The notes beneath the pieces were generated by a model. The model was not told the DNA's origin. It ran no database searches and saw nothing but the letters and a program-made list of their open reading frames with translations. From Alcanivorax sp. (GTDB lineage Bacteria; Pseudomonadota; Gammaproteobacteria; Pseudomonadales; Alcanivoracaceae): a stretch of DNA of 64,000 nucleotides. The stretch covers positions 1,602,692-1,666,691 of the forward strand of contig CP051239.1 of the NCBI GenBank assembly GCA_017794945.1, written 5' to 3'. The translations under genes and the position numbers were made by a program. Position 1 is the stretch's first letter. The number at the start of each line of letters is the position of its first letter. This document shows, one piece after another, positions 57,033-64,000 of the stretch.

Positions 57033-57119
57033 CCATTCGTGGTTAGCGAATGGGCGCCGTTGTCGTGTCTCACCTTGCCCCCGAGCCTCGCGGTTGTCCG
57101 CTGCAGCGCCCCTCGGGGG
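57033..57119 (-). promoter_or_regulatory. SAH riboswitch controlling ahcY
   Basis: On the minus strand the sequence CCCCCGAGGGGCGCTGCAGC ... GAGGCTCGGGGG ... AACGGCGCCC matches the SAH aptamer: P1 pairs 57112-57119 with 57078-57085, the conserved GCGCTGCA lies in the core, and GCGCCC (57052-57057) can form the closing pseudoknot with GGGCGC. Immediately downstream CCATTCG/CGAATGG (57047-57053 with 57033-57039) can pair and hide the GG of the ribosome site; the two pairings share bases 57052-57053, so ligand binding should free the site (ON switch). Confidence 0.9.
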
Positions 57120-57133
57120 TGTGGTGGTATGCG

Positions 57134-58282
57134 TTAAAGCGCCGCTTTCAGGGCGGCCGCTTTGTCGGTGTTTTCCCAGCTGAAGCCTTCGCGGCCGAAG
57201 TGGCCGTAGCTGGCGGTGGGCCGGTAGATCGGCCGGCGCAGGTCGAGCATCTCGATGATGCCGCGCGGGCGCAGGTCGAAGTGCTCGCGCACCAGGGCGG
57301 CGATGCGGTTGTCGTTCAGCTTGCCGGTTCCGAAGGTGTTCACCGAAATCGAGGTCGGCTCGGCCACGCCGATGGCGTAGCTCACTTGAATCTCGCACTT
57401 GTCGGCCAGGCCGGCGGCGACGATGTTCTTGGCCACATAGCGGCCGGCGTAGGCGGCGGAACGGTCCACCTTGGAAGGGTCCTTGCCGGAAAACGCGCCG
57501 CCGCCGTGGCGGGCCATGCCGCCATAGGTATCGACGATGATCTTGCGTCCGGTCAGACCGCAGTCGCCCACCGGGCCGCCGATCACGAAGTTGCCGGTGG
57601 GGTTGATGTGGTACCGGGTATCGCCGTGCAGCCATTCGGACGGCAGCACCGGCTTAACGATCTCTTCCATCACCGCTTCGCGCAGGTCCGCCAGCTTGAT
57701 GTCCGGGGAGTGCTGGGTGGACAGCACCACCGCGTCCACCGCCACCGGCTTGCCGTTCTCGTAGCGCAGGGTCACCTGGCTCTTGGCGTCCGGGCGCAGC
57801 CAGCCCAGCCGGCCGCTCTTGCGCAGCTCCGCCTGGCGCTCCACCAGGCGGTGGGAGAAGTAGATCGGCGCCGGCATCAGGGTGTCGGTTTCGTTGGTGG
57901 CGTAGCCGAACATCAGGCCCTGGTCGCCGGCGCCCTGTTCCTTGTTCTCGGCCTCGTCGACACCCACGGCGATGTCCGCGGACTGCTTGCCGATGCCGTT
58001 GAGCACCGCGCAGGTGGCGCCGTCGAAGCCCACGTCGGAGCTGTCGTAGCCGATGTCCAGGATCACCTGGCGGACGATGTCCTCCAGTTCCACATAGGTG
58101 CTGGTACGTACTTCACCGGCAACGATGGCCATGCCAGTCTTGACCATGGTCTCCACCGCCACCCGGGCGTGGGGGTCGTCGGCGATGATGGCGTCGAGGA
58201 CCGCGTCCGAGATCTGGTCGGCCATTTTATCCGGATGGCCTTCGGAGACCGACTCGGAGGTAAAGATGCTGTATTCACTCAT
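57134..58282 (-). CDS. metK: S-adenosylmethionine synthetase
   Basis: Makes SAM from ATP and methionine, 382 residues. [56 protein letters not shown] and the P loop-like region are conserved. The ATG at 58282 overlaps the end of the upstream regulator gene by 8 bases (ATGAGTGA), showing co-translation; the longer frame lies within that gene. ahcY follows after a 109-base leader with the riboswitch. Confidence 0.97.
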   Translation of the reverse strand: MSEYSIFTSESVSEGHPDKMADQISDAVLDAIIADDPHARVAVETMVKTGMAIVAGEVRTSTYVELEDIVRQVILDIGYDSSDVGFDGATCAVLNGIGKQSADIAVGVDEAENKEQGAGDQGLMFGYATNETDTLMPAPIYFSHRLVERQAELRKSGRLGWLRPDAKSQVTLRYENGKPVAVDAVVLSTQHSPDIKLADLREAVMEEIVKPVLPSEWLHGDTRYHINPTGNFVIGGPVGDCGLTGRKIIVDTYGGMARHGGGAFSGKDPSKVDRSAAYAGRYVAKNIVAAGLADKCEIQVSYAIGVAEPTSISVNTFGTGKLNDNRIAALVREHFDLRPRGIIEMLDLRRPIYRPTASYGHFGREGFSWENTDKAAALKAAL

Positions 58283-59339
58283 TACCGGATTGCTCCCTTT
58301 TTGATGGATGCGCGGTGACGCGCTGAAAGCTGCGCACCTGCACCTGAAAACCGTTACGCATGGCGAGAAACAGGCTCTCGCGCAGTACCAGGCCGGCATG
58401 GCCGGCCCAACTCACCAGATCGGCTTCCTCGAAGCCGAGCCAGAAATCCCCGCAGGCGTCCACCGCCCAACGCTGGTTGTGGCGGCATAGATCGGTGATC
58501 ACCAGCACGCCGCCGTCGTTCAATTGCCGCGCCGCCGCCTGCAAAGCGGCGGACGGCGAGGGCAGATGGTGCAGCACCATATTGACCACCACCGCGTCGA
58601 CCCGGGGTAAAAGGGCGCCGTGCTCCGGCCATTCCCCCAACACCAGCTCCACATTGTCCAGGCCCTGGCCGGCCACCCGTTCGCGCGCCCGGGCCAGCAT
58701 CACCTCGGCGTTGTCCAGAGCCAGCACCCGCTCAAAGCGGTTCGCCAACGGCGCCAGAAAACGGCCCTCGCCGGGGCCGATCTCCAGCGCGATGCCCTGT
58801 CGTTCGCCCGGCCCGCGATTGTTCGCAGCCCGATCCAGCAACTCACAGGCCTGTTCCGCGTACTGGTCGTGCTCGGCGATCAGATCCTGATGCCGGGCCA
58901 GATCGTCCGCGTGCCGGGCGAAAAAGGCGCGGCTCTGGGCGGCGCGCTGTGCCTGCACGCCGGCCAGCCGTTGCCGGGTGACCGGGTCCGCCGGCGCCGC
59001 GTCGAGCCGCTCGAACAGGGCGCTCTGCAGCGGCCCGGTGGCGGCGTCCGAGGGCGGCAGACGGCGCCGGTAGAAGATCGAGTTGCCCTCGCGGCGGCGC
59101 TCCACCAGGCCGCCCTGGGCCAGCACCTTTAAATGGTGGCTCATGCCGGATTGTTTGATCGCCATGATTTCGCACAGCTCCAGCACCCCGAAGCTGTTCT
59201 GGCCCAGCACCTGCAGAACTTCCAAACGCAGCGGATCGCCGGCCGCCTTCAGAAAGGCCGCCAGGCTGTCCAGATCCTGTTCCTGCGGTGCCGGGTGTAA
59301 AGACATAGGAGCGAGTGTAGCGGAGGCTTGCAGCTTCAT
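58275..59339 (-). CDS. sahR: ArsR family regulator fused to a methyltransferase domain, SahR-like
   Basis: About 354 residues. The N-terminal ArsR winged helix ([32 protein letters not shown]) is joined to a C-terminal SAM/SAH-binding fold ([33 protein letters not shown]). This architecture is that of SahR, a proteobacterial repressor of methionine-cycle genes that responds to SAH; the position directly before metK-ahcY-metF fits. The start is uncertain: ATG 59339 overlaps the putative operator, ATG 59306 ([10 protein letters not shown]) is the alternative, and neither has a good ribosome site. Confidence 0.87.
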   Translation of the reverse strand: MKLQASATLAPMSLHPAPQEQDLDSLAAFLKAAGDPLRLEVLQVLGQNSFGVLELCEIMAIKQSGMSHHLKVLAQGGLVERRREGNSIFYRRRLPPSDAATGPLQSALFERLDAAPADPVTRQRLAGVQAQRAAQSRAFFARHADDLARHQDLIAEHDQYAEQACELLDRAANNRGPGERQGIALEIGPGEGRFLAPLANRFERVLALDNAEVMLARARERVAGQGLDNVELVLGEWPEHGALLPRVDAVVVNMVLHHLPSPSAALQAAARQLNDGGVLVITDLCRHNQRWAVDACGDFWLGFEEADLVSWAGHAGLVLRESLFLAMRNGFQVQVRSFQRVTAHPSKREQSGNE

Positions 59340-59353
59340 CAAAGTTTATTGAT
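59338..59353. promoter_or_regulatory. Palindrome ATCAA-N6-TTGAT, candidate SahR operator
   Basis: A perfect 5+5 inverted repeat in the divergent region between the sahR-like gene and tkt, directly at the start of the regulator gene. TATATC on the minus strand overlaps it and could be a -10 element. ArsR-family proteins bind sites of this shape, so autoregulation of the operon is likely. Confidence 0.5.
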
Positions 59354-59367
59354 ATAGGTTCCAGAGT

Positions 59368-59396
59368 TTGCCCCCATCCCGGGCTTGGGCGACAAT
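59368..59396 (+). promoter_or_regulatory. Possible promoter of tkt
   Basis: TTGCCC (59368-59373) and GACAAT (59391-59396), 17 bases apart, 48 bases before the tkt ATG. The match is moderate. Confidence 0.4.
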
Positions 59397-59443
59397 AGCG
59401 CCCCTTTTCACACCTCTGGTCAAAAATCGTTCAGGAGCCGTGC

Positions 59444-61450
59444 ATGTCGTCAGCCCCCGCTGCCCGTGATCTCGCCAATGCTATCCGTGCCCTGAGCATG
59501 GATGCGGTACAGAAAGCCAAGTCTGGTCACCCGGGCGCCCCCATGGGCATGGCGGATATCGCCGAAGTGCTGTGGCGCGGCTTCTTGAAGCACAACCCGG
59601 CCAATCCGCACTGGGTCGACCGCGACCGGTTCGTGCTCTCCAACGGCCACGGCTCCATGCTGCTCTACAGCCTGCTGCACCTTACCGGCTACGGCGTCAG
59701 CCTGGACGACCTGAAAAATTTCCGGCAGTTGGGCAGCCCCACCGCCGGCCACCCGGAATTCGGCGACGCGCCCGGTATCGAGACCACCACCGGGCCGCTG
59801 GGCCAGGGCTTCGCCAATGCCGTGGGCATGGCCGTCGCCGAAAAAATGATGGCGGCCCAGTTCAACCGCGACGGCCACGCCATCGTCGACCACAACACTT
59901 ACTGCTTCATGGGTGACGGCTGCATGATGGAGGGCATCTCCCACGAAGCCGCGTCCCTGGCCGGCACCCTGGGCCTGGGTAAGCTGGTGGCCTTCTACGA
60001 CGACAACGGCATTTCCATCGACGGCGAAGTCGAAGGCTGGTTCACCGACGACACCGTGGAGCGCTTCCGCGCCTACGGCTGGCACGTGATCCCCAATGTG
60101 GACGGCCACAGTGCCCAGGAAGTGAAGCTGGCGATCGAGAACGCCCGCAAGAACACCGCCCAGCCCACCCTGATCTGCTGCAAGACCATCATCGGTTTCG
60201 GCAGCCCCAACAAGCAGGGCAAGGAAGAGTCCCACGGTGCCGCCCTGGGCGACGACGAAGTGGCGCTCACCCGCGAGGCCCTGGGCTGGAAGCACGGCCC
60301 CTTCGAGATTCCCGACGAGATCCGCAACGCCTGGGACGCCCACGACGCCGGCGCCGAGAAAGAAGCCGCCTGGCAACAGCGCTTCGACGCCTACCGCGCC
60401 GAGTTCCCGGAGCTGGCCGATGAGTTCCTGCGCCGCATGCGCGGTGAACTGCCGGCGGATTTCGACCAGCGCGCCGACGCCTTTATCGCCGAGTGCCAGC
60501 AGGCCAAGGAAAAAGTGGCCAGCCGCAAGGCCAGCCAGAACACCCTGGACGCCTTCGGCCCCGGCCTGCCGGAACTGACCGGCGGCTCCGCCGACCTGGG
60601 CGGCTCCAACAACACCGTCTGGAAAGGCTGCAAATCGATCAGCGCCGATGACTGCAGCGGCAACTACATCCATTACGGGGTACGCGAATTCGGCATGACC
60701 GCCGCCATGAACGGCATCTGCCTGCATGGCGGCCTGCGCCCCTACGGCGGCACCTTCCTGACCTTCATGGAATACGCCCGCAACGCGGTGCGCATGGCGG
60801 CGCTGATGCATCAGCCCAACATCCTGGTCTACACCCACGACTCCATCGGCCTGGGTGAGGACGGCCCCACCCACCAGCCCATCGAGCAGATCGCCAACCT
60901 GCGCATGACGCCCAACCTGAGCACCTGGCGGCCCTGCGACACGGTGGAAACCGCGGTGGCCTGGAAGCACGCGGTGAAGCGCGACGACGGCCCCACCGCG
61001 TTGATTTTCTCGCGCCAGGGCCTGCCCTGCATGGACCGCGACGAGGCGGTGCTGGCCAACGTGGCCAAGGGCGGCTACACCCTGCTGCAGACCGGCGACG
61101 GCCAGCCCCAGGCGATCATCATCGCCACCGGCTCGGAAGTGGCGTTGGCGGTGGAGGCCGCCGAAGCCCTGGGCGCCGCCGGCAACAACGTGCGCGTGGT
61201 GTCCATGCCCAGTGTCGACGCCTTCCTGTCGCAGAGCGGCGAGTACCAGGAAGCGGTGCTGCCGGCGGCGGTGCGCGCCCGGGTGGCCGTGGAAGCGGGC
61301 ATCACCGACTACTGGTACCGCTTCACCGGCCTGGACGGCAAAATCGTGGGCATGACCGGCTTCGGCGCCTCGGCGCCCGCCGGCGATCTCTACAAGCACT
61401 TCAACATTACCGCCGAGGCGGTGCAGGCCGCCGTGGAGAGTGTGATTTGA
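59444..61450 (+). CDS. tkt: Transketolase
   Basis: Thiamine-diphosphate enzyme of the pentose phosphate pathway, 668 residues, full length. [13 protein letters not shown] start ([20 protein letters not shown]), the TPP motif [18 protein letters not shown] with [10 protein letters not shown], and the Tkt signature around [18 protein letters not shown] are present. CAGGAG precedes the ATG. It heads tkt-epd-pgk-fba, which supplies erythrose 4-phosphate for pyridoxal phosphate (with Epd) and links to lower glycolysis. Confidence 0.97.
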   Translation: MSSAPAARDLANAIRALSMDAVQKAKSGHPGAPMGMADIAEVLWRGFLKHNPANPHWVDRDRFVLSNGHGSMLLYSLLHLTGYGVSLDDLKNFRQLGSPTAGHPEFGDAPGIETTTGPLGQGFANAVGMAVAEKMMAAQFNRDGHAIVDHNTYCFMGDGCMMEGISHEAASLAGTLGLGKLVAFYDDNGISIDGEVEGWFTDDTVERFRAYGWHVIPNVDGHSAQEVKLAIENARKNTAQPTLICCKTIIGFGSPNKQGKEESHGAALGDDEVALTREALGWKHGPFEIPDEIRNAWDAHDAGAEKEAAWQQRFDAYRAEFPELADEFLRRMRGELPADFDQRADAFIAECQQAKEKVASRKASQNTLDAFGPGLPELTGGSADLGGSNNTVWKGCKSISADDCSGNYIHYGVREFGMTAAMNGICLHGGLRPYGGTFLTFMEYARNAVRMAALMHQPNILVYTHDSIGLGEDGPTHQPIEQIANLRMTPNLSTWRPCDTVETAVAWKHAVKRDDGPTALIFSRQGLPCMDRDEAVLANVAKGGYTLLQTGDGQPQAIIIATGSEVALAVEAAEALGAAGNNVRVVSMPSVDAFLSQSGEYQEAVLPAAVRARVAVEAGITDYWYRFTGLDGKIVGMTGFGASAPAGDLYKHFNITAEAVQAAVESVI

Positions 61451-61484
61451 GACCCCAGAGTCCGGCGTCCGACGTTCGGTCCCT

Positions 61485-62498
61485 ATGTTAAAGATCGCGA
61501 TCAATGGTTATGGCCGTATCGGCCGCTCCTTCGTGCGCGCCCTGGCGGAGCGGGAAGCGGCCGGTAACGCCCTGCCCGTCAGCCTGGTGGCGATCAACGA
61601 TCTGGGCCGCGCCGAGGACCTGCTCTACCTGACCCGCTACGACACCACCCACGGCCGGCTCGACGCGCCGGCGGAGCTGGTGGACGGCTGCCTGCGCATC
61701 GGCGACCAGGCCCCAAGGCTGTTCAGCGAGCCGGAGCCGGAGCAGCTGCCCTGGGCGGCGCTGGGCGTGGACGTGGTGCTGGAGTGCTCCGGCGGCTTCC
61801 GTGCCCGCGATGACGCCGCCCGCCATCTGAGCGCCGGCGCCGGGCGGGTGATCGTCGGCGCGGTGCCGTTCGATTACGCCGACCAGACCATCGTCTACGG
61901 CGTCAATCACCGCGATCTCAAGCCGGACAGCCGGGTGCTGTCGGCGGCGTCCTGCACCACCCACTGCATCGCCCCGGTGCTGGCGGCGCTGGACCGGGAG
62001 TTCGGCGTGCGCCAGGCGTTGATGAAGGAAATCCACGCCTACACCTCGGACCAGACCCTGCTCGACCATGTGCACCGGGATCCGCGCCGCGGCCGCGCCG
62101 GCGCCCAGAACATCATTCCCACCACCAGCAGCGCCATCAAGGCGGTGCAGAACGTGCTGCCGGCGCTGGACGGCCGCATCACCGGCCATTCGATTCGCGT
62201 GCCGACGCTGAACGTGGCGATGGTGGAGCTCACCCTGCTGCTCGACCGCACCCCGGCACCGGAAGCCCTGAACCCCTGGCTGCGGGCCCTGTCCCAGCAA
62301 CAACCCGGGTTGATCGGCTACAACGACGAGCCGCTGGTGAGCGTGGATTTCAATCACCGGGCCGAATCCGCCATCGTTGACGCCACGCAGACGCGGGTGC
62401 AGGGCGAAATGGTGCAAGTGGTGGCCTGGTACGACAACGAATGGGGCTACGCCAACCGCCTGCTCGACTGGGTGGCGGCACTGGCCGGTGCCCAGTGA
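61485..62498 (+). CDS. epd: Erythrose-4-phosphate dehydrogenase (Epd/GapB type)
   Basis: NAD-dependent dehydrogenase of the GAPDH fold, 337 residues. KIAINGYGRIGRSFVRAL is the Rossmann start; AASCTTHC carries the catalytic Cys; PLVSVDFNHRAESAIVDATQ is closer to Epd than to glycolytic GAPDH. The conserved Asn of CTTNC is His here. The place between tkt and pgk is the classic epd place, pointing to pyridoxal phosphate synthesis, although some relatives act as gluconeogenic GAPDH. No ribosome site is visible before the ATG. Confidence 0.85.
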   Translation: MLKIAINGYGRIGRSFVRALAEREAAGNALPVSLVAINDLGRAEDLLYLTRYDTTHGRLDAPAELVDGCLRIGDQAPRLFSEPEPEQLPWAALGVDVVLECSGGFRARDDAARHLSAGAGRVIVGAVPFDYADQTIVYGVNHRDLKPDSRVLSAASCTTHCIAPVLAALDREFGVRQALMKEIHAYTSDQTLLDHVHRDPRRGRAGAQNIIPTTSSAIKAVQNVLPALDGRITGHSIRVPTLNVAMVELTLLLDRTPAPEALNPWLRALSQQQPGLIGYNDEPLVSVDFNHRAESAIVDATQTRVQGEMVQVVAWYDNEWGYANRLLDWVAALAGAQ

Positions 62499-62520
62499 CC
62501 ATTAACGAGGTAGCAAGACG

Positions 62521-63684
62521 ATGAACTTCAAACGCATGACCGACCTGGACCTGAAGGGTAAACGGGTGCTGATCCGCGAAGATCTCAACGTGCCGGTGAA
62601 GGACGGCAAGGTCACCAGCGACGCCCGCATCCGCGCCTCGTTGCCGACCATCCGCCACGCCGTGGAAGCCGGCGCCCGCGTCATGTTGCTCTCGCACCTG
62701 GGCCGGCCCACCGAGGGCGAGTACGAAGAACAGTACTCCCTCAAGCCGGTGGCCGAGCACCTCGGTCAGTTGCTGGGCCAGGAGGTGCCGCTGGCGAAGG
62801 ACTGGCTCGACGGCGTCGACCTGGAAGACGGCCAGGTGGTGCTGTGCGAGAACGTGCGCTTCAACAAGGGCGAAAAGAAAGACGACGAGGCGCTGTCCAA
62901 GCGCATGGCGGCGCTGTGCGACGTCTATGTGATGGACGCCTTCGGCACCGCCCACCGCGCCCAGGCTTCCACCCACGGCGTGGCCCGCTTCGCCCCGGTG
63001 GCCTGCGCCGGCCCGCTGCTGGCCAACGAGCTGGATGCCCTCGGCAAGGCGCTGCTGGAACCGGCCAAGCCGCTGGTGGCGATCGTCGGCGGCTCCAAGG
63101 TGTCCACCAAGCTGGAAGTGCTGGACGCCCTGGCCGATAAAGTGGATCAATTGATTGTCGGTGGCGGCATCGCCAACACCTTCCTGGCGGCCGCCGGGCA
63201 TCCGGTGGGCAAGTCGCTGTGTGAAAAAGACCTGATCCCGGCGGCGCAGAAGCTGGCGGAAAAAGTCCACATTCCGCTGCCGGTGGACGTGGTGGTGGCC
63301 AAGGCCTTCGCCGAGGACGCCGAAGCCACCACCAAGAAGGTGGACGACGTGGCCGAGGACGACCTGATTCTCGACGTCGGCCCGCAGACCGCCCATGTGT
63401 TCGCGGCACTGATGAAAGAGGCCCGCACCATCATCTGGAACGGCCCGGTGGGCGTGTTCGAGTTCGACCAGTTCGGCGAAGGCACCCGCGAGCTGGCCGA
63501 AGCGATCGCCGACAGCGAAGCGTTTTCCATCGCCGGCGGGGGCGATACCCTGGCGGCCGTGGACAAGTACGGCATCGCCGACGATATCAGCTATATTTCC
63601 ACCGGTGGTGGCGCCTTCCTGGAGTTCGTGGAAGGCAAGACCCTGCCGGCGGTGGCGGTGCTGGAACAGCGCGCCCGGGACTAA
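62521..63684 (+). CDS. pgk: Phosphoglycerate kinase
   Basis: 387 residues. The N-domain substrate site [29 protein letters not shown], and the C-domain [15 protein letters not shown] and [16 protein letters not shown] with GGGDTLAAV are all intact. It lies 22 bases after epd and 43 before fba. Confidence 0.98.
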   Translation: MNFKRMTDLDLKGKRVLIREDLNVPVKDGKVTSDARIRASLPTIRHAVEAGARVMLLSHLGRPTEGEYEEQYSLKPVAEHLGQLLGQEVPLAKDWLDGVDLEDGQVVLCENVRFNKGEKKDDEALSKRMAALCDVYVMDAFGTAHRAQASTHGVARFAPVACAGPLLANELDALGKALLEPAKPLVAIVGGSKVSTKLEVLDALADKVDQLIVGGGIANTFLAAAGHPVGKSLCEKDLIPAAQKLAEKVHIPLPVDVVVAKAFAEDAEATTKKVDDVAEDDLILDVGPQTAHVFAALMKEARTIIWNGPVGVFEFDQFGEGTRELAEAIADSEAFSIAGGGDTLAAVDKYGIADDISYISTGGGAFLEFVEGKTLPAVAVLEQRARD

Positions 63685-63727
63685 TACACCACCTACATTT
63701 CGCTCCGAAGACGAAAGGGAAGACATC

Positions 63728-64000
63728 ATGGCACTGATCAGCATGCGTCAACTGCTGGACCACGCCGCCGAACACGGCTACGGCGTGCCGGCCTTCAACG
63801 TGAACAACCTGGAACAGATGCGCGCCATCATGGAGGCCGCCGACCAGACCAATTCACCGGTGATCGTGCAGGCCAGCGCCGGCGCCCGGAAGTACGCCGG
63901 CGCGCCCTTCCTGCGTCACCTGATTCTGGCCGCCACGGAAGAGTTTCCGCACATCCCCCTGGTGATGCACCAGGACCACGGCACCAGCCCCTCGGTGTGC
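63728..64000 (+). CDS. fba: Class II fructose-bisphosphate aldolase, N-terminal part, cut by window edge
   Basis: 91 codons are present. [38 protein letters not shown] and [14 protein letters not shown] match class II, Calvin-type aldolases; the His/Asp pair in HQDHG is at the zinc/active site. AGGGAAG precedes the ATG. It continues beyond the window. Confidence 0.96.
   Translation, partial: MALISMRQLLDHAAEHGYGVPAFNVNNLEQMRAIMEAADQTNSPVIVQASAGARKYAGAPFLRHLILAATEEFPHIPLVMHQDHGTSPSVC

Noticed and set aside
59450..61504. A 684-codon open frame on the minus strand
   Set aside because: It lies wholly antisense to transketolase, has no ribosome site or known motif, and is a product of the GC-rich codon pattern of tkt.

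Overview
The window is about 64 kb of GC-rich, gene-dense bacterial chromosome. Gene content and order point to a gammaproteobacterium of the Pseudomonas/Oceanospirillales type. Shared blocks with that group are metX-metW-rdgB-hemW, ftsY-ftsE-ftsX-rpoH, the DUF423 gene-thiS-thiG-trmB, and metK-regulator-tkt-epd-pgk-fba. An Alcanivorax-like marine genus is a reasonable guess from the desaturase, the Tad locus and the repeats, but it is inference. No CRISPR array, transposase, prophage or tRNA gene was seen.

Layout. 1-1.6 kb: start of coaBC, radC, then rpmB-rpmG with a clear promoter and terminator. 1.6-11.6 kb: a one-directional Tad (Flp) pilus locus (flp, tadE, cpaB/rcpC, cpaC/rcpA, tadZ, tadA, tadB, tadC, tadD, a small DUF3613-like exported protein and a TadG-like protein). 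It lacks a prepilin peptidase gene, and its last gene is much poorer in G+C than its neighbours. 11.7-22.8 kb: a sodium:solute symporter with a 43-residue partner protein, a fatty-acid desaturase, an orphan hydantoinase/oxoprolinase subunit, mutM, a small exported protein, and an RND pump with its adaptor. 23-29.8 kb: metX-metW-rdgB-hemW, a PfpI-like protein, an MFS transporter and an ExoD protein. 30-40.4 kb: an outer-membrane barrel, trmB, thiG, thiS, the DUF423 gene, rpoH, ftsX/E/Y, a pair of M16 peptidases and rsmD. 40.4-54.7 kb: accessory metabolism and transport (Ca/Na antiporter, AI-2E family protein, patatin, MATE pump, M20 hydrolase, glutathione-dependent formaldehyde detoxification, aldo/keto reductase, three regulators or hydrolases, DegV). 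54.8-59.3 kb: an activated-methyl-cycle operon (sahR-like regulator, metK, ahcY, metF). 59.4-64 kb: tkt, epd, pgk and the start of fba.

Two regulatory arrangements stand out. A letter-perfect CIRCE element (the operator of the HrcA heat-shock repressor) lies just upstream of rpoH, which suggests that the repressor circuit controls the sigma-32 circuit. The methyl-cycle operon appears to sense S-adenosylhomocysteine twice: through an ArsR-methyltransferase fusion regulator at its head and through an SAH riboswitch directly before ahcY. A family of REP-type palindromes whose stems vary in a compensatory way is scattered between genes from about 18 to 54 kb.
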